Positions 35,022 through 44,992 of a stretch of 64,000 nucleotides of DNA are shown one piece after another. Positions within the stretch are counted from its first letter, which is position 1; every line of letters begins with the position of its first letter. The stretch comes from Candidatus Nitrosotalea sinensis (GTDB lineage Archaea; Thermoproteota; Nitrososphaeria; Nitrososphaerales; Nitrosopumilaceae). The notes under the pieces were generated by a model that was not told the origin of the DNA, searched no databases, and saw only the letters and a program-made list of their open reading frames with translations. The translations under genes and the position numbers were made by a program. The stretch covers positions 248,001 through 312,000 of the forward strand of contig NZ_FRFC01000003.1 in the NCBI RefSeq assembly GCF_900143675.1, given 5' to 3'.

Positions 35022-37141
35022 AAATAGAGCAACTAGATATTCCTACTTCTGTAATTGAGTTCTTGAAAATACAGGGCTACGTGAGCCTGTATCAACCACA
35101 AGAAAAGACAGTAAAAGCAGGATTGCTTGAAGGAAAAAATATTCTGGTTTCAGCGCCTACTGCTAGTGGTAAGACACTAATTGCGATTCTTGCAATAATA
35201 AAAAATCTATCTGAGAAGAGAGGAAAAATTGTCTATCTTAGTCCACTAAAAGCTCTGGCATCTGAAAAATTTAATGAATTCAAAAAACTAACATCTATTG
35301 ATCTTGGAAAGAATGTGAAAATTCAAATATCTACTGGAGACTTTGATGTGTCTGACAGAAATCTAGGAAATAATGACATATTGGTATTGACTAATGAGAA
35401 AATGGATTCTATCATACGACAAGGAGCTGAATGGGTAGACGAAATAAGTCTTGTAATTGCAGATGAAGTACATCTTCTCGGTGATGATGATAGAGGCCCA
35501 ACTTTGGAAATTGTACTTACAAAATTAAAACTACTGCCATCAAAGCCGCAAATACTTGCTTTGAGTGCAACTGTCACTAACGCTGACGAGATTGCTGATT
35601 GGTTAGAATGTAAACTGGTTCATAGCGAATGGAGACCAGTGCCATTATTCGAGGGAGTCTATGATCAAGGCATAGTAACCATGCAAGATAATAAAACATT
35701 TGAAATAAAAACAAGCATACGAGGACCCCCAGTAGACTTAGGGTTGGATTCATTAAAAAATGGAGGGCAAGCAATATTGTTTGCAGAAACCCGGGCACGC
35801 TCTGTAGCCCTTGCTACAAAAGCGTCTGAAGCAGTATCAAAGATACTACAAAATGAAGAAAAAGAACAACTTGCAGAAACATCACAAAAAATTTTAGATG
35901 ATAATGAACATACTGATCTTGTCAAAACACTTGCTGGTCTAATTAAAAATGGAGTAGCGTTTCATCATGCTGGTCTTAATCCAAATTGTAGAGATGTGGT
36001 GGAATCTGAATTTCGAAATAAGAGAATCAAAATTTTAGCGTCTACTCCAACACTTGCTGCGGGAGTAAACCTTCCCGCTAGAAGAGTAGTTATATCAAAT
36101 GTTACTCGATATGACGCAAAATACGGAGCAAACAAACCAATCAGCATATTAGAGTACAAGCAACTATGTGGTAGAGCAGGAAGGCCACAGTATGACAAAT
36201 ATGGGGAAGCGATAATTGTCAGCAATTCAAATGGTGAGGAAATCTTTGACTATTACATCAACGGAACTCCTGAACCAATACTATCAAAGCTCACAGGAGA
36301 CAAAGCACTACGAATTCATCTTCTGAGTTTTGTATCTACAAGTCCTGGCATTAAAGGTGAAGATATCATAGATTTCTTTTCAAAAACACTATCTGGATCT
36401 CAGGAAAGAAAATCAACTATGAAATTTCATATACAAATATCGTTGAGATATCTAGAATCAGAAGGTCTTGTACAACAAAAAGGAAATAGATACATTGCAA
36501 CAGATTTTGGTAAAAAAACTTCTACTTTGTATATAGATCCTCTTACTGCAGTGCTATTCAAAAAATCTCTAGAGAAAATTTCTACATCTGGACATACTCT
36601 TGGTCTATTACATCTAATTACAAGCTCAGAAGATTTTTTTCCAAAATTCTCATTACGTAATAAAGACTATGAATACATAGGAACTCTGATTGAAAATCAT
36701 GCAGATGAGCTAATAGAGCATATATCAGAATATGATTGTAATCGTAGTCTTCTTGCTCTACGTGCTTGGATTGATGAATCAAATGAAATTTCTCTTTCTG
36801 ATAATTACGGCATAGAGTCTGGGGATATGCACAGAATGGTTGAAACATCAGATTGGCTCATTCATGCACTTTATGAAATTGCAAAATTGGAAAGAAAAGA
36901 CAGCCTGCTACCTGAACTTGATGTCTTACGATCTAGAATATTGTATGGAATAAAGGAAGAACTTATTGATCTAGTAAGAATAAAGGGGATTGGTAGAATA
37001 CGAGCCAGACTCTTGTTCAAAAATGGCATTAAAACAACAGCTGATCTAGCATCAATACCTGTTGAAAAACTTGCAAAAATGGACAAGATAGGGCCAGTTA
37101 TTGCAGAAAACATAAAGACACATCTAAAAAAGATAAGATGA
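35018..37141 (+). CDS. hel308: Hel308-type DNA helicase
   Basis: A 707-residue superfamily 2 helicase of the Hel308/Ski2-like group acting at stalled forks. It has Q-motif YQPQEKTV, Walker A APTASGKT, DEVH box (ADEVHLL), LCGRAGRPQYDK and a C-terminal helix-hairpin-helix (IKGIGRIRARLLF). It is joined to mcm and the next gene by 4-bp overlaps. Confidence 0.93.
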   Translation: MKIEQLDIPTSVIEFLKIQGYVSLYQPQEKTVKAGLLEGKNILVSAPTASGKTLIAILAIIKNLSEKRGKIVYLSPLKALASEKFNEFKKLTSIDLGKNVKIQISTGDFDVSDRNLGNNDILVLTNEKMDSIIRQGAEWVDEISLVIADEVHLLGDDDRGPTLEIVLTKLKLLPSKPQILALSATVTNADEIADWLECKLVHSEWRPVPLFEGVYDQGIVTMQDNKTFEIKTSIRGPPVDLGLDSLKNGGQAILFAETRARSVALATKASEAVSKILQNEEKEQLAETSQKILDDNEHTDLVKTLAGLIKNGVAFHHAGLNPNCRDVVESEFRNKRIKILASTPTLAAGVNLPARRVVISNVTRYDAKYGANKPISILEYKQLCGRAGRPQYDKYGEAIIVSNSNGEEIFDYYINGTPEPILSKLTGDKALRIHLLSFVSTSPGIKGEDIIDFFSKTLSGSQERKSTMKFHIQISLRYLESEGLVQQKGNRYIATDFGKKTSTLYIDPLTAVLFKKSLEKISTSGHTLGLLHLITSSEDFFPKFSLRNKDYEYIGTLIENHADELIEHISEYDCNRSLLALRAWIDESNEISLSDNYGIESGDMHRMVETSDWLIHALYEIAKLERKDSLLPELDVLRSRILYGIKEELIDLVRIKGIGRIRARLLFKNGIKTTADLASIPVEKLAKMDKIGPVIAENIKTHLKKIR

Positions 37142-38136
37142 TGTTAGACAAAACAGTTGTAGCGGTATTAATCTCTGCAATTGCATTTGTTGTTGTTTAT
37201 GGAACAACTCCTCGACTGATTTCTCTTCTTAATAAGAAAAACATGACTGTAAAGGACTACAATAAGGAGACTGCAACAATGGTCGCAAGACCGGGTGGTC
37301 CATCTATTCTTGTAGGTATATTGGCTTCAGAGTTTACTTTGTATGGGTTTTTTCCTTCTGCTTCAATTCTTGCAATAATATCTACAACTTCACTTGCCTT
37401 TCTTGTTGGGCTTGCGGATGATAGAAAAGTACTTGGTGGATGGTTTAAGCCTCTTGCACTTGCTGTATCTGCACTTCCCATTATCTTGCTTGGTGCATAT
37501 GTTCCACCACATCTTGCCTTTCCACTATTTGGTTCAGTCAAGATCCCAGAACTATATCTTGGATTAATAGTAATCATGATTCCTGTTATGGGAAACACCA
37601 TAAACTCTATTGACGTATTAAATGGCGTTGCAAGCGGATTTATGACTATCGCAAGTTTTGCTCTTACTATTTGTCTTGTAATCGTACAAAATTATGACAT
37701 TGCACTGGCCAGTCTGCCTCTTGGTTTTGTTTCATTGGCATTCTACAAATATCACAAAGTTCCAAGTAAAATATTTCCAGGAGATTCTGGTGCTTTGACC
37801 CTTGGTGCAATGTATGGTGTGATATCCATTGTAGGTCATGTGGAAATTATTGCAGCAATTGCTCTTCTTCCTGCTGTGATAAACTCTTTCCTATTTCTCT
37901 CAAGTGTAAAGAGAATAATAGAACACAGACAGATAAAAGCAAAACCGGTAGTTCATACTGCAGACTTTAAGCTCATGGCCAGTGACGATAAATCTGCTCC
38001 TGTAACTCTTGTGAGATTGATTCTTGCAAATGGCCCTCTTACCGAAAAACAAGTGGGGTTTGTTATATTCAAATTGTCGCTATTTTCTGCAGCACTTGCA
38101 ATAATAACATCTTTTATGATGGAAATTAAGCTATGA
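37138..38136 (+). CDS. GlcNAc-1-phosphate transferase family membrane protein
   Basis: A 332-residue multi-pass protein with about nine to ten helices of the WecA/MraY/GPT family. The catalytic loop ADDRKVLGG and NSIDVLNG motifs are present. Family members move sugar-1-phosphate onto a polyprenol phosphate to start glycan or S-layer N-glycan assembly. Substrate is inferred. Confidence 0.9.
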   Translation: MMLDKTVVAVLISAIAFVVVYGTTPRLISLLNKKNMTVKDYNKETATMVARPGGPSILVGILASEFTLYGFFPSASILAIISTTSLAFLVGLADDRKVLGGWFKPLALAVSALPIILLGAYVPPHLAFPLFGSVKIPELYLGLIVIMIPVMGNTINSIDVLNGVASGFMTIASFALTICLVIVQNYDIALASLPLGFVSLAFYKYHKVPSKIFPGDSGALTLGAMYGVISIVGHVEIIAAIALLPAVINSFLFLSSVKRIIEHRQIKAKPVVHTADFKLMASDDKSAPVTLVRLILANGPLTEKQVGFVIFKLSLFSAALAIITSFMMEIKL

Positions 38137-38366
38137 AAGGATCTTTGATTTTCTTTTACATATTCGTAATGTGGATATTGATAATTGCAGGAGGTGCTAT
38201 AGTTGTACCAATAATTGCACACATCTCAATACATGGGTTTGGCAAACTAGATTCCATAGTGGATTCTTCTGTAAAAGCGGGAATCGCAATTATGCTTGTA
38301 ATTATTTGGATTTTGATAATGTCAAAAATAAAGAATTGGATATTTCACAGGCAAATCAATCGTTAA
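38133..38366 (+). CDS. Small two-helix membrane protein
   Basis: A 77-residue protein with two membrane helices (about 5-28 and 47-66). It overlaps the upstream glycosyltransferase by 4 bp and the convergent acyltransferase by 4 bp. The family is not recognised. It may assist the transferase. Confidence 0.65.
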   Translation: MKGSLIFFYIFVMWILIIAGGAIVVPIIAHISIHGFGKLDSIVDSSVKAGIAIMLVIIWILIMSKIKNWIFHRQINR

Positions 38367-38845
38367 CTGTCTTCCCAGTTCTTCTTCTTCTTGTCATATT
38401 CCTCTCTTGAATATTTCACCTTGGCAGGAACTCCTACTGCTACACAATTTTCAGGAATATCTCTTGTTACAACTGCTCCCATTGCTATTACGCTATTCTT
38501 TCCTATTCTGACTCCTGCCTTTATTACTGCTCTTGAACCTATGACTACTCCATCCTCTATGATTACCCCTATCATTTTTTTGCTAGCTGGATAAGGATCA
38601 TTAGTCAATGTAGCAGCTGGTCCAATGAAGACATTCTTTCCGATTCTTGATAGTGGTGGTATGTAAACAAGGCCCTCAATCATTGTATTTTCTCCTATCT
38701 TTACGTTGTAATCAATATGTGCAAGAGAGCCTATTTTGACATTGTCTCCAATTTCTGTATTGTCGCCCACATATGCAAAATGCCATATCCTAACATCCTT
38801 TCCAAGTTTTGCCTTTTCAGAAATAAAATTTGTTACCATTTTCAT
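38363..38845 (-). CDS. Hexapeptide-repeat acyltransferase
   Basis: A 160-residue left-handed beta-helix enzyme, with I/L/V-G-x4 hexads (IGDNVKIG, IGKNVFIG, IGSRAVIK) and catalytic-type NDPYPA region. It resembles WbpD-like N-acetyltransferases. I use ATG 38,845, which overlaps the Trm112-like stop by one base. An upstream ATG at 38,857 adds four residues. It is probably in sugar-nucleotide synthesis with the adjacent dehydrogenase. Confidence 0.88.
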   Translation of the reverse strand: MKMVTNFISEKAKLGKDVRIWHFAYVGDNTEIGDNVKIGSLAHIDYNVKIGENTMIEGLVYIPPLSRIGKNVFIGPAATLTNDPYPASKKMIGVIIEDGVVIGSRAVIKAGVRIGKNSVIAMGAVVTRDIPENCVAVGVPAKVKYSREEYDKKKKNWEDS

Positions 38846-39114
38846 CACAAATGCCACGGCAAGCCTTTTGCAATGATCTTGTCGGGAAGAATGGTTTTGT
38901 ATTTATTCAAAAATTCAATATCTTGATTTTTTTCACGCAGCTCATCTGGTAACATCACCGGAATCTCTTCTAGTATTGGATAATATCTGGAACATTTAGA
39001 ACAAAATATGATGCCCTCTGCAATCACATCTCCATTAGAGGATAACTCTATCAACTCCAATGGGGAATGTTTGTCTATGGGACATGCAAGTATATTCATT
39101 AATTTTCTGTTCAT
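38845..39114 (-). CDS. Trm112-like zinc protein
   Basis: An 89-residue protein with the Trm112 pattern: MNILACPIDKHSPLEL, then IIFCSKCSRYYPILEEIPVML. These bind zinc. Trm112 activates several methyltransferases that modify tRNA, rRNA and proteins, but free-standing members also occur in cell-envelope operons. Its position between the dehydrogenase (4-bp overlap) and acyltransferase favours a role in glycan synthesis. Confidence 0.82.
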   Translation of the reverse strand: MNRKLMNILACPIDKHSPLELIELSSNGDVIAEGIIFCSKCSRYYPILEEIPVMLPDELREKNQDIEFLNKYKTILPDKIIAKGLPWHL

Positions 39115-40046
39115 TTCAGATCTAGATACACTGGGGTTCCCTTTTGACTAGATAAAAGTGCCGCTTCTGCAATCTTTGTAGTGTTGACTGCATCTTCTGC
39201 TTTTACTCTGATGTTGTCTTTACCCTCTATTGCAGATATGAAATTCTTTATCTCTAAAAGCAAAGGCTCTTCCATCTCTTTTCGAGGTATCTCTGCACCT
39301 AAACTGGTTTCAATTTTCACTTCTTGTGTTATGAAATCTGAAGAAATTATTGCATCTCCACACACTGCATTAAATTTTCTCACACGTATGGGCGTTATCC
39401 AATTTGATGATATTATGGCAACCCTATTGTCTTTGAAACCAAGCATAATTGTTGCAAAATCTTCATGCTCATGTCTTATCTTTCCAGATCTGGCAAACAC
39501 TACTTCTGGAACATCATCAAACAACCACATCGCAGTATCTATGTCATGAACAGAGGTATCATAGATTATCCCTACATCCTTTATGTGATTTGGCATTCTG
39601 TTTTCACGATGAAACTCTAGCATTATCAATTCTCCATATTTTTTTGTCTTGACATATTCTTTAACAAGTGAAACTGCAGGATTGAATCTCTCTATGTACC
39701 CACTTGTGAGTATGACTTTGTTTTTCTTTGCTAATTTAAGAAGATCTTCCCCTTCTCTTGAGAGATATGTCATTGGTTTTTCAACAAAGACATTTTTTTT
39801 ATGTTCTAAGAGTTTCTTTGCAAGATCAAAATGAGTAGAAGTAGGAGTGCAGACAAATGCTGCATCAAATTTCTCAGAATTCATAAGTGAATCAAGAGAT
39901 GAATAATGGTTCACAGAATATTTTTTCCCAAAATCTTCTGCTCGTGATTCATCTGCGTCACATATGGCTGATAAAACTCCAAACTGGGAAAGGATTCTTG
40001 CATGATTCTTGCCAAACCCACCTGTTCCTATTTGAATTATATTCAT
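39111..40046 (-). CDS. Gfo/Idh/MocA-family dehydrogenase
   Basis: A 311-residue NAD(P)-dependent oxidoreductase with IGTGGFGKNHARI Rossmann motif, EKPMTYL with the catalytic Lys and a C-terminal alpha/beta domain with HDIDTAMWLF. Paired with a hexapeptide acetyltransferase it recalls WbpB/WbpD-type diacetamido-sugar synthesis. The exact sugar is unknown. Confidence 0.9.
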   Translation of the reverse strand: MNIIQIGTGGFGKNHARILSQFGVLSAICDADESRAEDFGKKYSVNHYSSLDSLMNSEKFDAAFVCTPTSTHFDLAKKLLEHKKNVFVEKPMTYLSREGEDLLKLAKKNKVILTSGYIERFNPAVSLVKEYVKTKKYGELIMLEFHRENRMPNHIKDVGIIYDTSVHDIDTAMWLFDDVPEVVFARSGKIRHEHEDFATIMLGFKDNRVAIISSNWITPIRVRKFNAVCGDAIISSDFITQEVKIETSLGAEIPRKEMEEPLLLEIKNFISAIEGKDNIRVKAEDAVNTTKIAEAALLSSQKGTPVYLDLK

Positions 40047-40047
40047 T

Positions 40048-40965
40048 CTAATACACCGGTGTGATCCATCTTGAGTATTTTTTATTCTTGCCCATTGTAA
40101 TGTCCGAGTATATTTTTCTGATATTGTCTGTTGTCTTTCCTACTATTCCCTCTCCAATTTTTTTACCATCTATGGAAATAACAGGTGTTATCTCTGCTGC
40201 AGTTCCTGTAAGAAATACCTCATCAGCAAAATAGATCTCTGTTCTTGGAATTTCACGCTCCACTACCTGATATCCTAAATTTTCTGCTATCTTTACTACT
40301 GAATCTTTTGTTATTCCCTCTAATGCGGATGAGCTTGGTGGTGGGGTTAACAATTTCTTGTCTCGTACAATGAAAATGTTTTCTCCAGGTGCTTCACTTA
40401 TGTTCCCTAAATAATCTAACAATATCGCTTCATCATATCCATTTCTCTTTGATTCTTGTGTTGCTAATATTGAATTAAGATAATTTCCACCCATTTTTGC
40501 AAGTGGTGGTGTTGATACATCATTAATTCTCCTCCATGAAGATATTCCAGCTTTTATTCCATTTCTGTTAAATAATTCTCCAAAAGGAAACATAACTATT
40601 GCAGCATGTGTTGGGGTATCTTCAGTAACATGCAGGTTGATACCATGTCTGCCTACAAAATAAAATGGTCTTATGTAGCATGATTCTCTAACATTATTTT
40701 TCTTACAAATCTGAATTATCGCATCAGCTATTTCTTTATCTGTAAACTTTAATGATATTGAGTAAACCTTGCCTGAATTTCTGAATCTTTTGATATGATC
40801 CTGTAGTCTAAAGATATTCAAGTTCTTTGAATTCCAATATCCACGTAATCCCTCAAAAACTGATGTGCCATAATGTATGGCATGTGTCATGACTGGCACC
40901 TTTGCATCTTCATCCTTGATTATTTTTCCATCAAACCACACAAACTTTGGGGTAAAAGATTTCAT
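40048..40965 (-). CDS. ilvE: Branched-chain amino acid aminotransferase
   Basis: A 305-residue PLP fold-IV aminotransferase. GYDEAILLDYLGNISEAPGENIF and the C-terminal EVFLTGTAAEITPV are diagnostic, and the PLP Lys lies in AKMGGNYLNS. It forms Val, Leu and Ile from 2-oxo acids. It is first in the minus-strand operon, 1 bp upstream of the Gfo/Idh gene. Confidence 0.95.
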   Translation of the reverse strand: MKSFTPKFVWFDGKIIKDEDAKVPVMTHAIHYGTSVFEGLRGYWNSKNLNIFRLQDHIKRFRNSGKVYSISLKFTDKEIADAIIQICKKNNVRESCYIRPFYFVGRHGINLHVTEDTPTHAAIVMFPFGELFNRNGIKAGISSWRRINDVSTPPLAKMGGNYLNSILATQESKRNGYDEAILLDYLGNISEAPGENIFIVRDKKLLTPPPSSSALEGITKDSVVKIAENLGYQVVEREIPRTEIYFADEVFLTGTAAEITPVISIDGKKIGEGIVGKTTDNIRKIYSDITMGKNKKYSRWITPVY

Positions 40966-41001
40966 AGTGAAAAACCGAGCTTGTCTATAATTAATCTATT
41001 T

Positions 41002-41598
41002 CTACCAAAATCCTGTACTTGGAAACTTCATTCCTAGTATTCTATATGTAAGATCCTGGGCATTTGCAAACTTTTTCACTACATCCCAATTATCGTGTAT
41101 TATCTTGACTACACTGGGTTCTACATAATCTTCCCAATCTGTATCTTCACCCATTGCTGAATCAAACATTTTCTGCTTCACAGATGATGCTGATGTCTCC
41201 TTTCTTTTACCTATTCTGGGATTTAATCCGTATAATCTGAGTACAAATCCTTCAGCTTTGTCTCCGGTGTATGTAAAATAGTCTGTCTTTACCCCTTCTA
41301 AAATCTGCTTTTTAATCTTCCAGGAATATGGTGATAACATTGGTGGCATGTATTTTGCAAATGGGGAATAAAATGTATAATCTGACGCAACCTCCACACT
41401 TTCACCAAATACTGCTTTTAACATTTTTTTTCTTAGTTCGTAACTGAATGGAAAACTTCTACTGTTTATCTCGTTTCCATCTTTCATGAAAATGACTGGT
41501 AAAATTCTCACTTGCTCTTCATTCTTTAATTCTTTGATTATCTCTACATGTGCTTTGGTAACTGGATTCAAATGTGCAAGATATATTGCAACTGTCAA
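41002..41598 (-). CDS. Nucleotidyltransferase-fold protein
   Basis: A 198-residue protein with an adenylyl/cytidylyltransferase-like opening (AIYLAHLNPVTKAHVEII, a variant of the H-x-G-H region) and KETSASSVKQ near the C-terminus, resembling the ISSTxxR nucleotide-binding motif. The first His of the usual HxGH is replaced (NPVTKAH), so substrate and activity are uncertain. Confidence 0.7.
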   Translation of the reverse strand: MTVAIYLAHLNPVTKAHVEIIKELKNEEQVRILPVIFMKDGNEINSRSFPFSYELRKKMLKAVFGESVEVASDYTFYSPFAKYMPPMLSPYSWKIKKQILEGVKTDYFTYTGDKAEGFVLRLYGLNPRIGKRKETSASSVKQKMFDSAMGEDTDWEDYVEPSVVKIIHDNWDVVKKFANAQDLTYRILGMKFPSTGFW

Positions 41599-41665
41599 TA
41601 GGTTTCTCTATTTTCGTGTTATATTTACATCATTTATTTGCAGTCGTGCTAAAATTTCACAGATA

Positions 41666-41739
41666 TAGGGACGATGGGACTTGAACCCACGACATCCAGC
41701 GCCCGAGGCTGGCAGTCTACCAAGCTAACCTACGTCCCT
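41666..41739 (-). tRNA. tRNA-Pro (CGG)
   Basis: A 74-nt tRNA with acceptor AGGGACG/CGTCCCT, anticodon stem-loop CCAGC-CTCGGGC-GCTGG (anticodon CGG, codon CCG), T-loop TTCAAGT and discriminator A. Confidence 0.95.
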
Positions 41740-41781
41740 GTAAGAATCGCTATTGCAATAGAATATTACTCTTTCAAAGAA

Positions 41782-42624
41782 TTATCCGTATGACTCGTAT
41801 TTTATTTCAAAGCTCTTGTCTGCTCTCTTGTTTCTTTCAGTAACAAAGCCCTTTGGAGTCAATACATCTAGGCATCCATCTATAGTTCCCTGCCAGCCAC
41901 AAATAAAGAAAACTGTATTTTCTTTTGTAACTTTTTCACCAACCATTTTTTCAAGAGGTGACATTTCTCCATCTTTTGACTGTAAGAAACTCTCTACTCT
42001 ACCTTTGTGACCATTCCATGTTCTGTTGAACCATTCATCTGGTCTGCTGATTGTAGCTCTATATCTGAAATTCCACTTGTCTCTACCTCTATCAAGACTT
42101 TCTTCTTCAAGTTTTGTTAATTCATCTCTATATCCTAATTCATCAACATAACTTGCACCATGAAATACTACGATCTCTCTATTGCTTCCTACTGCGTGAA
42201 GGTGTCTAGCATAGCTAAGAAACGGTGCAAGACCTGTACCTCCTCCAAGACAAACTATTCTTCTATTATCTGGTTCGCCATTTGGCATCTTTTCTTCTAT
42301 TGTAAATGGACCAGTAGGCTTTAACCAAATTATCTCATCTCCTTCTTTTGCGCTAAATAATACTGTAGTAAGACGACCTGGAAGAGGCTTTCTTACCCAT
42401 CTAATGTATAATTCAATATAGTTTCTATTTTCTGGATTCGAGGCAATTGAATATGCTCTGCGAATTACTTTATTCTCTGATGGCACATGTGCTCCAAGTG
42501 TAAGGAATTGTCCTGCCTTGTATTGTGGAACTTCACCTCCATCTTTTGGTTTGAATCTGAAAACCGCTAAATCTTCTTTCTGAATTTGTATGTATGAAAT
42601 TATTGCTTTGCTGTCTACGACCAC
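41782..42624 (-). CDS. Ferredoxin/flavodoxin-NADP reductase family protein
   Basis: A 280-residue FAD- and NAD(P)-binding reductase. FAD motif RAYSIASNP, nicotinamide motif GGGTGLAPFLSYARH and C-terminal FFICGWQGTIDGCLDVL are present. It may reduce ferredoxin or NADP, linking to the two ferredoxins in the window. The partner is inferred. Confidence 0.9.
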   Translation of the reverse strand: MVVDSKAIISYIQIQKEDLAVFRFKPKDGGEVPQYKAGQFLTLGAHVPSENKVIRRAYSIASNPENRNYIELYIRWVRKPLPGRLTTVLFSAKEGDEIIWLKPTGPFTIEEKMPNGEPDNRRIVCLGGGTGLAPFLSYARHLHAVGSNREIVVFHGASYVDELGYRDELTKLEEESLDRGRDKWNFRYRATISRPDEWFNRTWNGHKGRVESFLQSKDGEMSPLEKMVGEKVTKENTVFFICGWQGTIDGCLDVLTPKGFVTERNKRADKSFEIKYESYG

Positions 42625-42755
42625 GCGGAGATTTTGATTTAGGTGGTTAAATATCTTATGTTATTATTTTTCATTATGTTCTAGACTTACACTAAACGTT
42701 AATAACCTCTCAAAAAAAGTTAATGCAAATCAGATACAATATTCTGGTTGAACAT

Positions 42756-42829
42756 GGGCCGGTCGTCTAGCCTAGTAGGATACGCCCTTGGCATGGGTGA
42801 GATCGTGGGTTCAAATCCCACCCGGTCCA
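42756..42829 (+). tRNA. tRNA-Ala (GGC)
   Basis: A 74-nt tRNA with anticodon loop TTGGCAT (anticodon GGC, codon GCC). The acceptor contains the G3-U70 wobble pair, the alanine identity element, and the discriminator is A. Confidence 0.95.
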
Positions 42830-42972
42830 CTTTATCATTGATTTCAAACAGGTCATAGTCCAACAATTTTTTCCACCACTGATTTGTTTTTTGACAAACC
42901 TCTAGCCTCCTAGAACTCTATTTAGTGAGTTTAGACCATCTTATTTCCAATCAATGTTTTATAATTGCCAGA

Positions 42973-43611
42973 TCAAATTGATGTCCAATATTTCTTGGGA
43001 TCTTTATGCCATTTTAGTAGCTCTTCTTTTTCTTTCTTGCTGATGTAATTTCTTGTCACTGCAACTTCAATAAGATCAGGAAATATGAGTAATGGGTGCA
43101 TTTTACATCTGATTCTCTGAAAATTCTTCTTTGCAGCATCAAGATCGTAGGTGAAAATAAATATGCAATCACTTACCTTTCCTCCATTTCTTCTTACCGC
43201 CTTGATTGCAGATATTGCGCTATTGCCAGTACTTACAAGATCTTCAATTACTAAAATTCTGTCACCCTTTTTCATATCTCCTTCTATCTGTCTTTTTTTA
43301 CCGTAACTCTTGGCCTCAGGTCTTATGTATATCATGGGCTTGTTGAGTCGTTCGGCAATTAGCGCAGCCCATGGAATCCCTGCTGTTGATACTCCTCCAA
43401 CGATATCAAAATCCAGTTTTTTAGCAATCTTAACTACGCTACTAACAACCACTCGTCTTTTATTTGGATAACTTATCAATCGTCTATTATCACAATACAT
43501 GGGTCCTTTGATACCGGAAACAAAAGTGTACAAGTAAGGTTTTGTAAAACTAAAAGTTACTGCTTTTATGTCAAGTAACATTTCAGCTATACGCTTTGAA
43601 GTCTTGATCAC
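42973..43611 (-). CDS. pyrE: Orotate phosphoribosyltransferase
   Basis: A 212-residue enzyme of pyrimidine synthesis. The PRPP-binding motif RILVIEDLVSTGNSAIS and YIRPEAKSYGKKRQIEG, with catalytic Lys/Arg, identify it. Confidence 0.95.
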   Translation of the reverse strand: MIKTSKRIAEMLLDIKAVTFSFTKPYLYTFVSGIKGPMYCDNRRLISYPNKRRVVVSSVVKIAKKLDFDIVGGVSTAGIPWAALIAERLNKPMIYIRPEAKSYGKKRQIEGDMKKGDRILVIEDLVSTGNSAISAIKAVRRNGGKVSDCIFIFTYDLDAAKKNFQRIRCKMHPLLIFPDLIEVAVTRNYISKKEKEELLKWHKDPKKYWTSI

Positions 43612-43822
43612 TTGAACACCTTTAGATATGTATGAAAGGATGATTGATTAAAACTTTGGAGGAGATTAGAATTGAGCATAAATGGAGTCAAGTGACATCT
43701 TGATCTAATTGATAATTGCAATAAATTCAATAACATGAAAATTATGAAGGGAGTTTTGTAGCTAAAAATCAATAATGATAATCATATCTGTACTTTATTA
43801 TGGTAAAGCCGTTACAACTGAC

Positions 43823-44383
43823 ATGCACAAAAAATTCATGAAATTGACATCTCTTATCGCTATTATTCTGTTATCTTCAGCTATTGCAGGACAAAACATG
43901 CCAGCATATGCAGCATATTCTAATCCTCCTTCGTTTGGCAGTGGGAAATTGTTAAAGTATGCCGACGGACTTACAATCAACGGAAACACGATTGACATTT
44001 CAAAGTTTTCTCAACAAATACCAGTACCACAGATTCTTCCAATAGGAAAATCATCTACGATCACTCTTAAGATATTTGACAATGAAGGTCCTGCCACTAT
44101 CAAGTCAGTCTCCCTTTACATGAATATGCAGGGTACGGATTTATCAAACATCGGTGATACTTCAATATCGTATCCTATGAACCACCATCTCTATCTAGTT
44201 GATCCTCACAACCTTTTAGGTAATGTTATTGCTGAATATAAAATAGAACAACCATTTGTATATGTCACATTTCACATAACACCAACTGGTAAAATGGATT
44301 TATCTAACTTGGTTGTCAGTGCAATGGATGATCATAGATCTGCTACCAGTTCTTTGATAATTAACGCAATACAATTTTCCTGA
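43823..44383 (+). CDS. Exported protein of unknown function
   Basis: A 186-residue protein with a signal peptide (MHKKFMKLTSLIAIILLSS), cleavage likely after AYA near residue 30. Starting at ATG 43,823 places the signal at the N-terminus; the longer frame to 43,775 would bury it. The mature part is beta-rich. No family is recognised. It is probably a cell-surface protein specific to this lineage. Confidence 0.65.
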   Translation: MHKKFMKLTSLIAIILLSSAIAGQNMPAYAAYSNPPSFGSGKLLKYADGLTINGNTIDISKFSQQIPVPQILPIGKSSTITLKIFDNEGPATIKSVSLYMNMQGTDLSNIGDTSISYPMNHHLYLVDPHNLLGNVIAEYKIEQPFVYVTFHITPTGKMDLSNLVVSAMDDHRSATSSLIINAIQFS

Positions 44384-44531
44384 TTTTAATTATATCATAA
44401 TCTAACAGATCTGGTCTCTTGTTATTCAAATAAGAAATTGGGAATGGACATAATTTTCATTACTCTGTAAGGTTTTGCTATATGAATGGATTTATCGTAG
44501 GTTTCTTAGGCTCCAGATCCTCCAGTTCACT

Positions 44532-44939
44532 TTAGGTTACTGTCACTGACTGTGTTGACATTGGAGCTAGAGGATTGATGTCACGAAGATTGTCCCACAC
44601 AAATATTTCGATTTTATAATTTCCCTTTTCACTTGGAGTCCATGAAAGTGATGCTGCAAGAGTTTGGTTCTTCACTAGGGATCCTGTAGCGTAATTAAGA
44701 TCAACAATAACTCCATCCGAACTAATTACTTGAACTATGTATGCCCAGTCAATATTTTTTTCACTCGAATTTTTTAATGATGTTTGTAAGTTGAGTTGTT
44801 GGTCAACCACAGGAGATCTTATCTCCTCTCCAAGGGAATTTACTATCTTAAAGTCTGACGTAGAAACTTCTTCATAACCATATGCAGAATCTACTCCTAT
44901 GATTATTAATGCGAAAATTAATGCTAGTAAAAACTTCAT
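44532..44939 (-). CDS. Small exported beta-rich protein
   Basis: A 135-residue protein with an N-terminal signal peptide (1-20) and a beta-sandwich-like mature region (SLKNSSEKNIDWAYIVQV, SWTPSEKGNYKIEIFVWD), as seen in CARDB-type extracellular adhesion domains. Function is unknown. Confidence 0.7.
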   Translation of the reverse strand: MKFLLALIFALIIIGVDSAYGYEEVSTSDFKIVNSLGEEIRSPVVDQQLNLQTSLKNSSEKNIDWAYIVQVISSDGVIVDLNYATGSLVKNQTLAASLSWTPSEKGNYKIEIFVWDNLRDINPLAPMSTQSVTVT

Positions 44940-44992
44940 TGCCTCGAATTTTTCATTCTTAGATTTAAATTATCCCAAATGATAGTTAGCCC

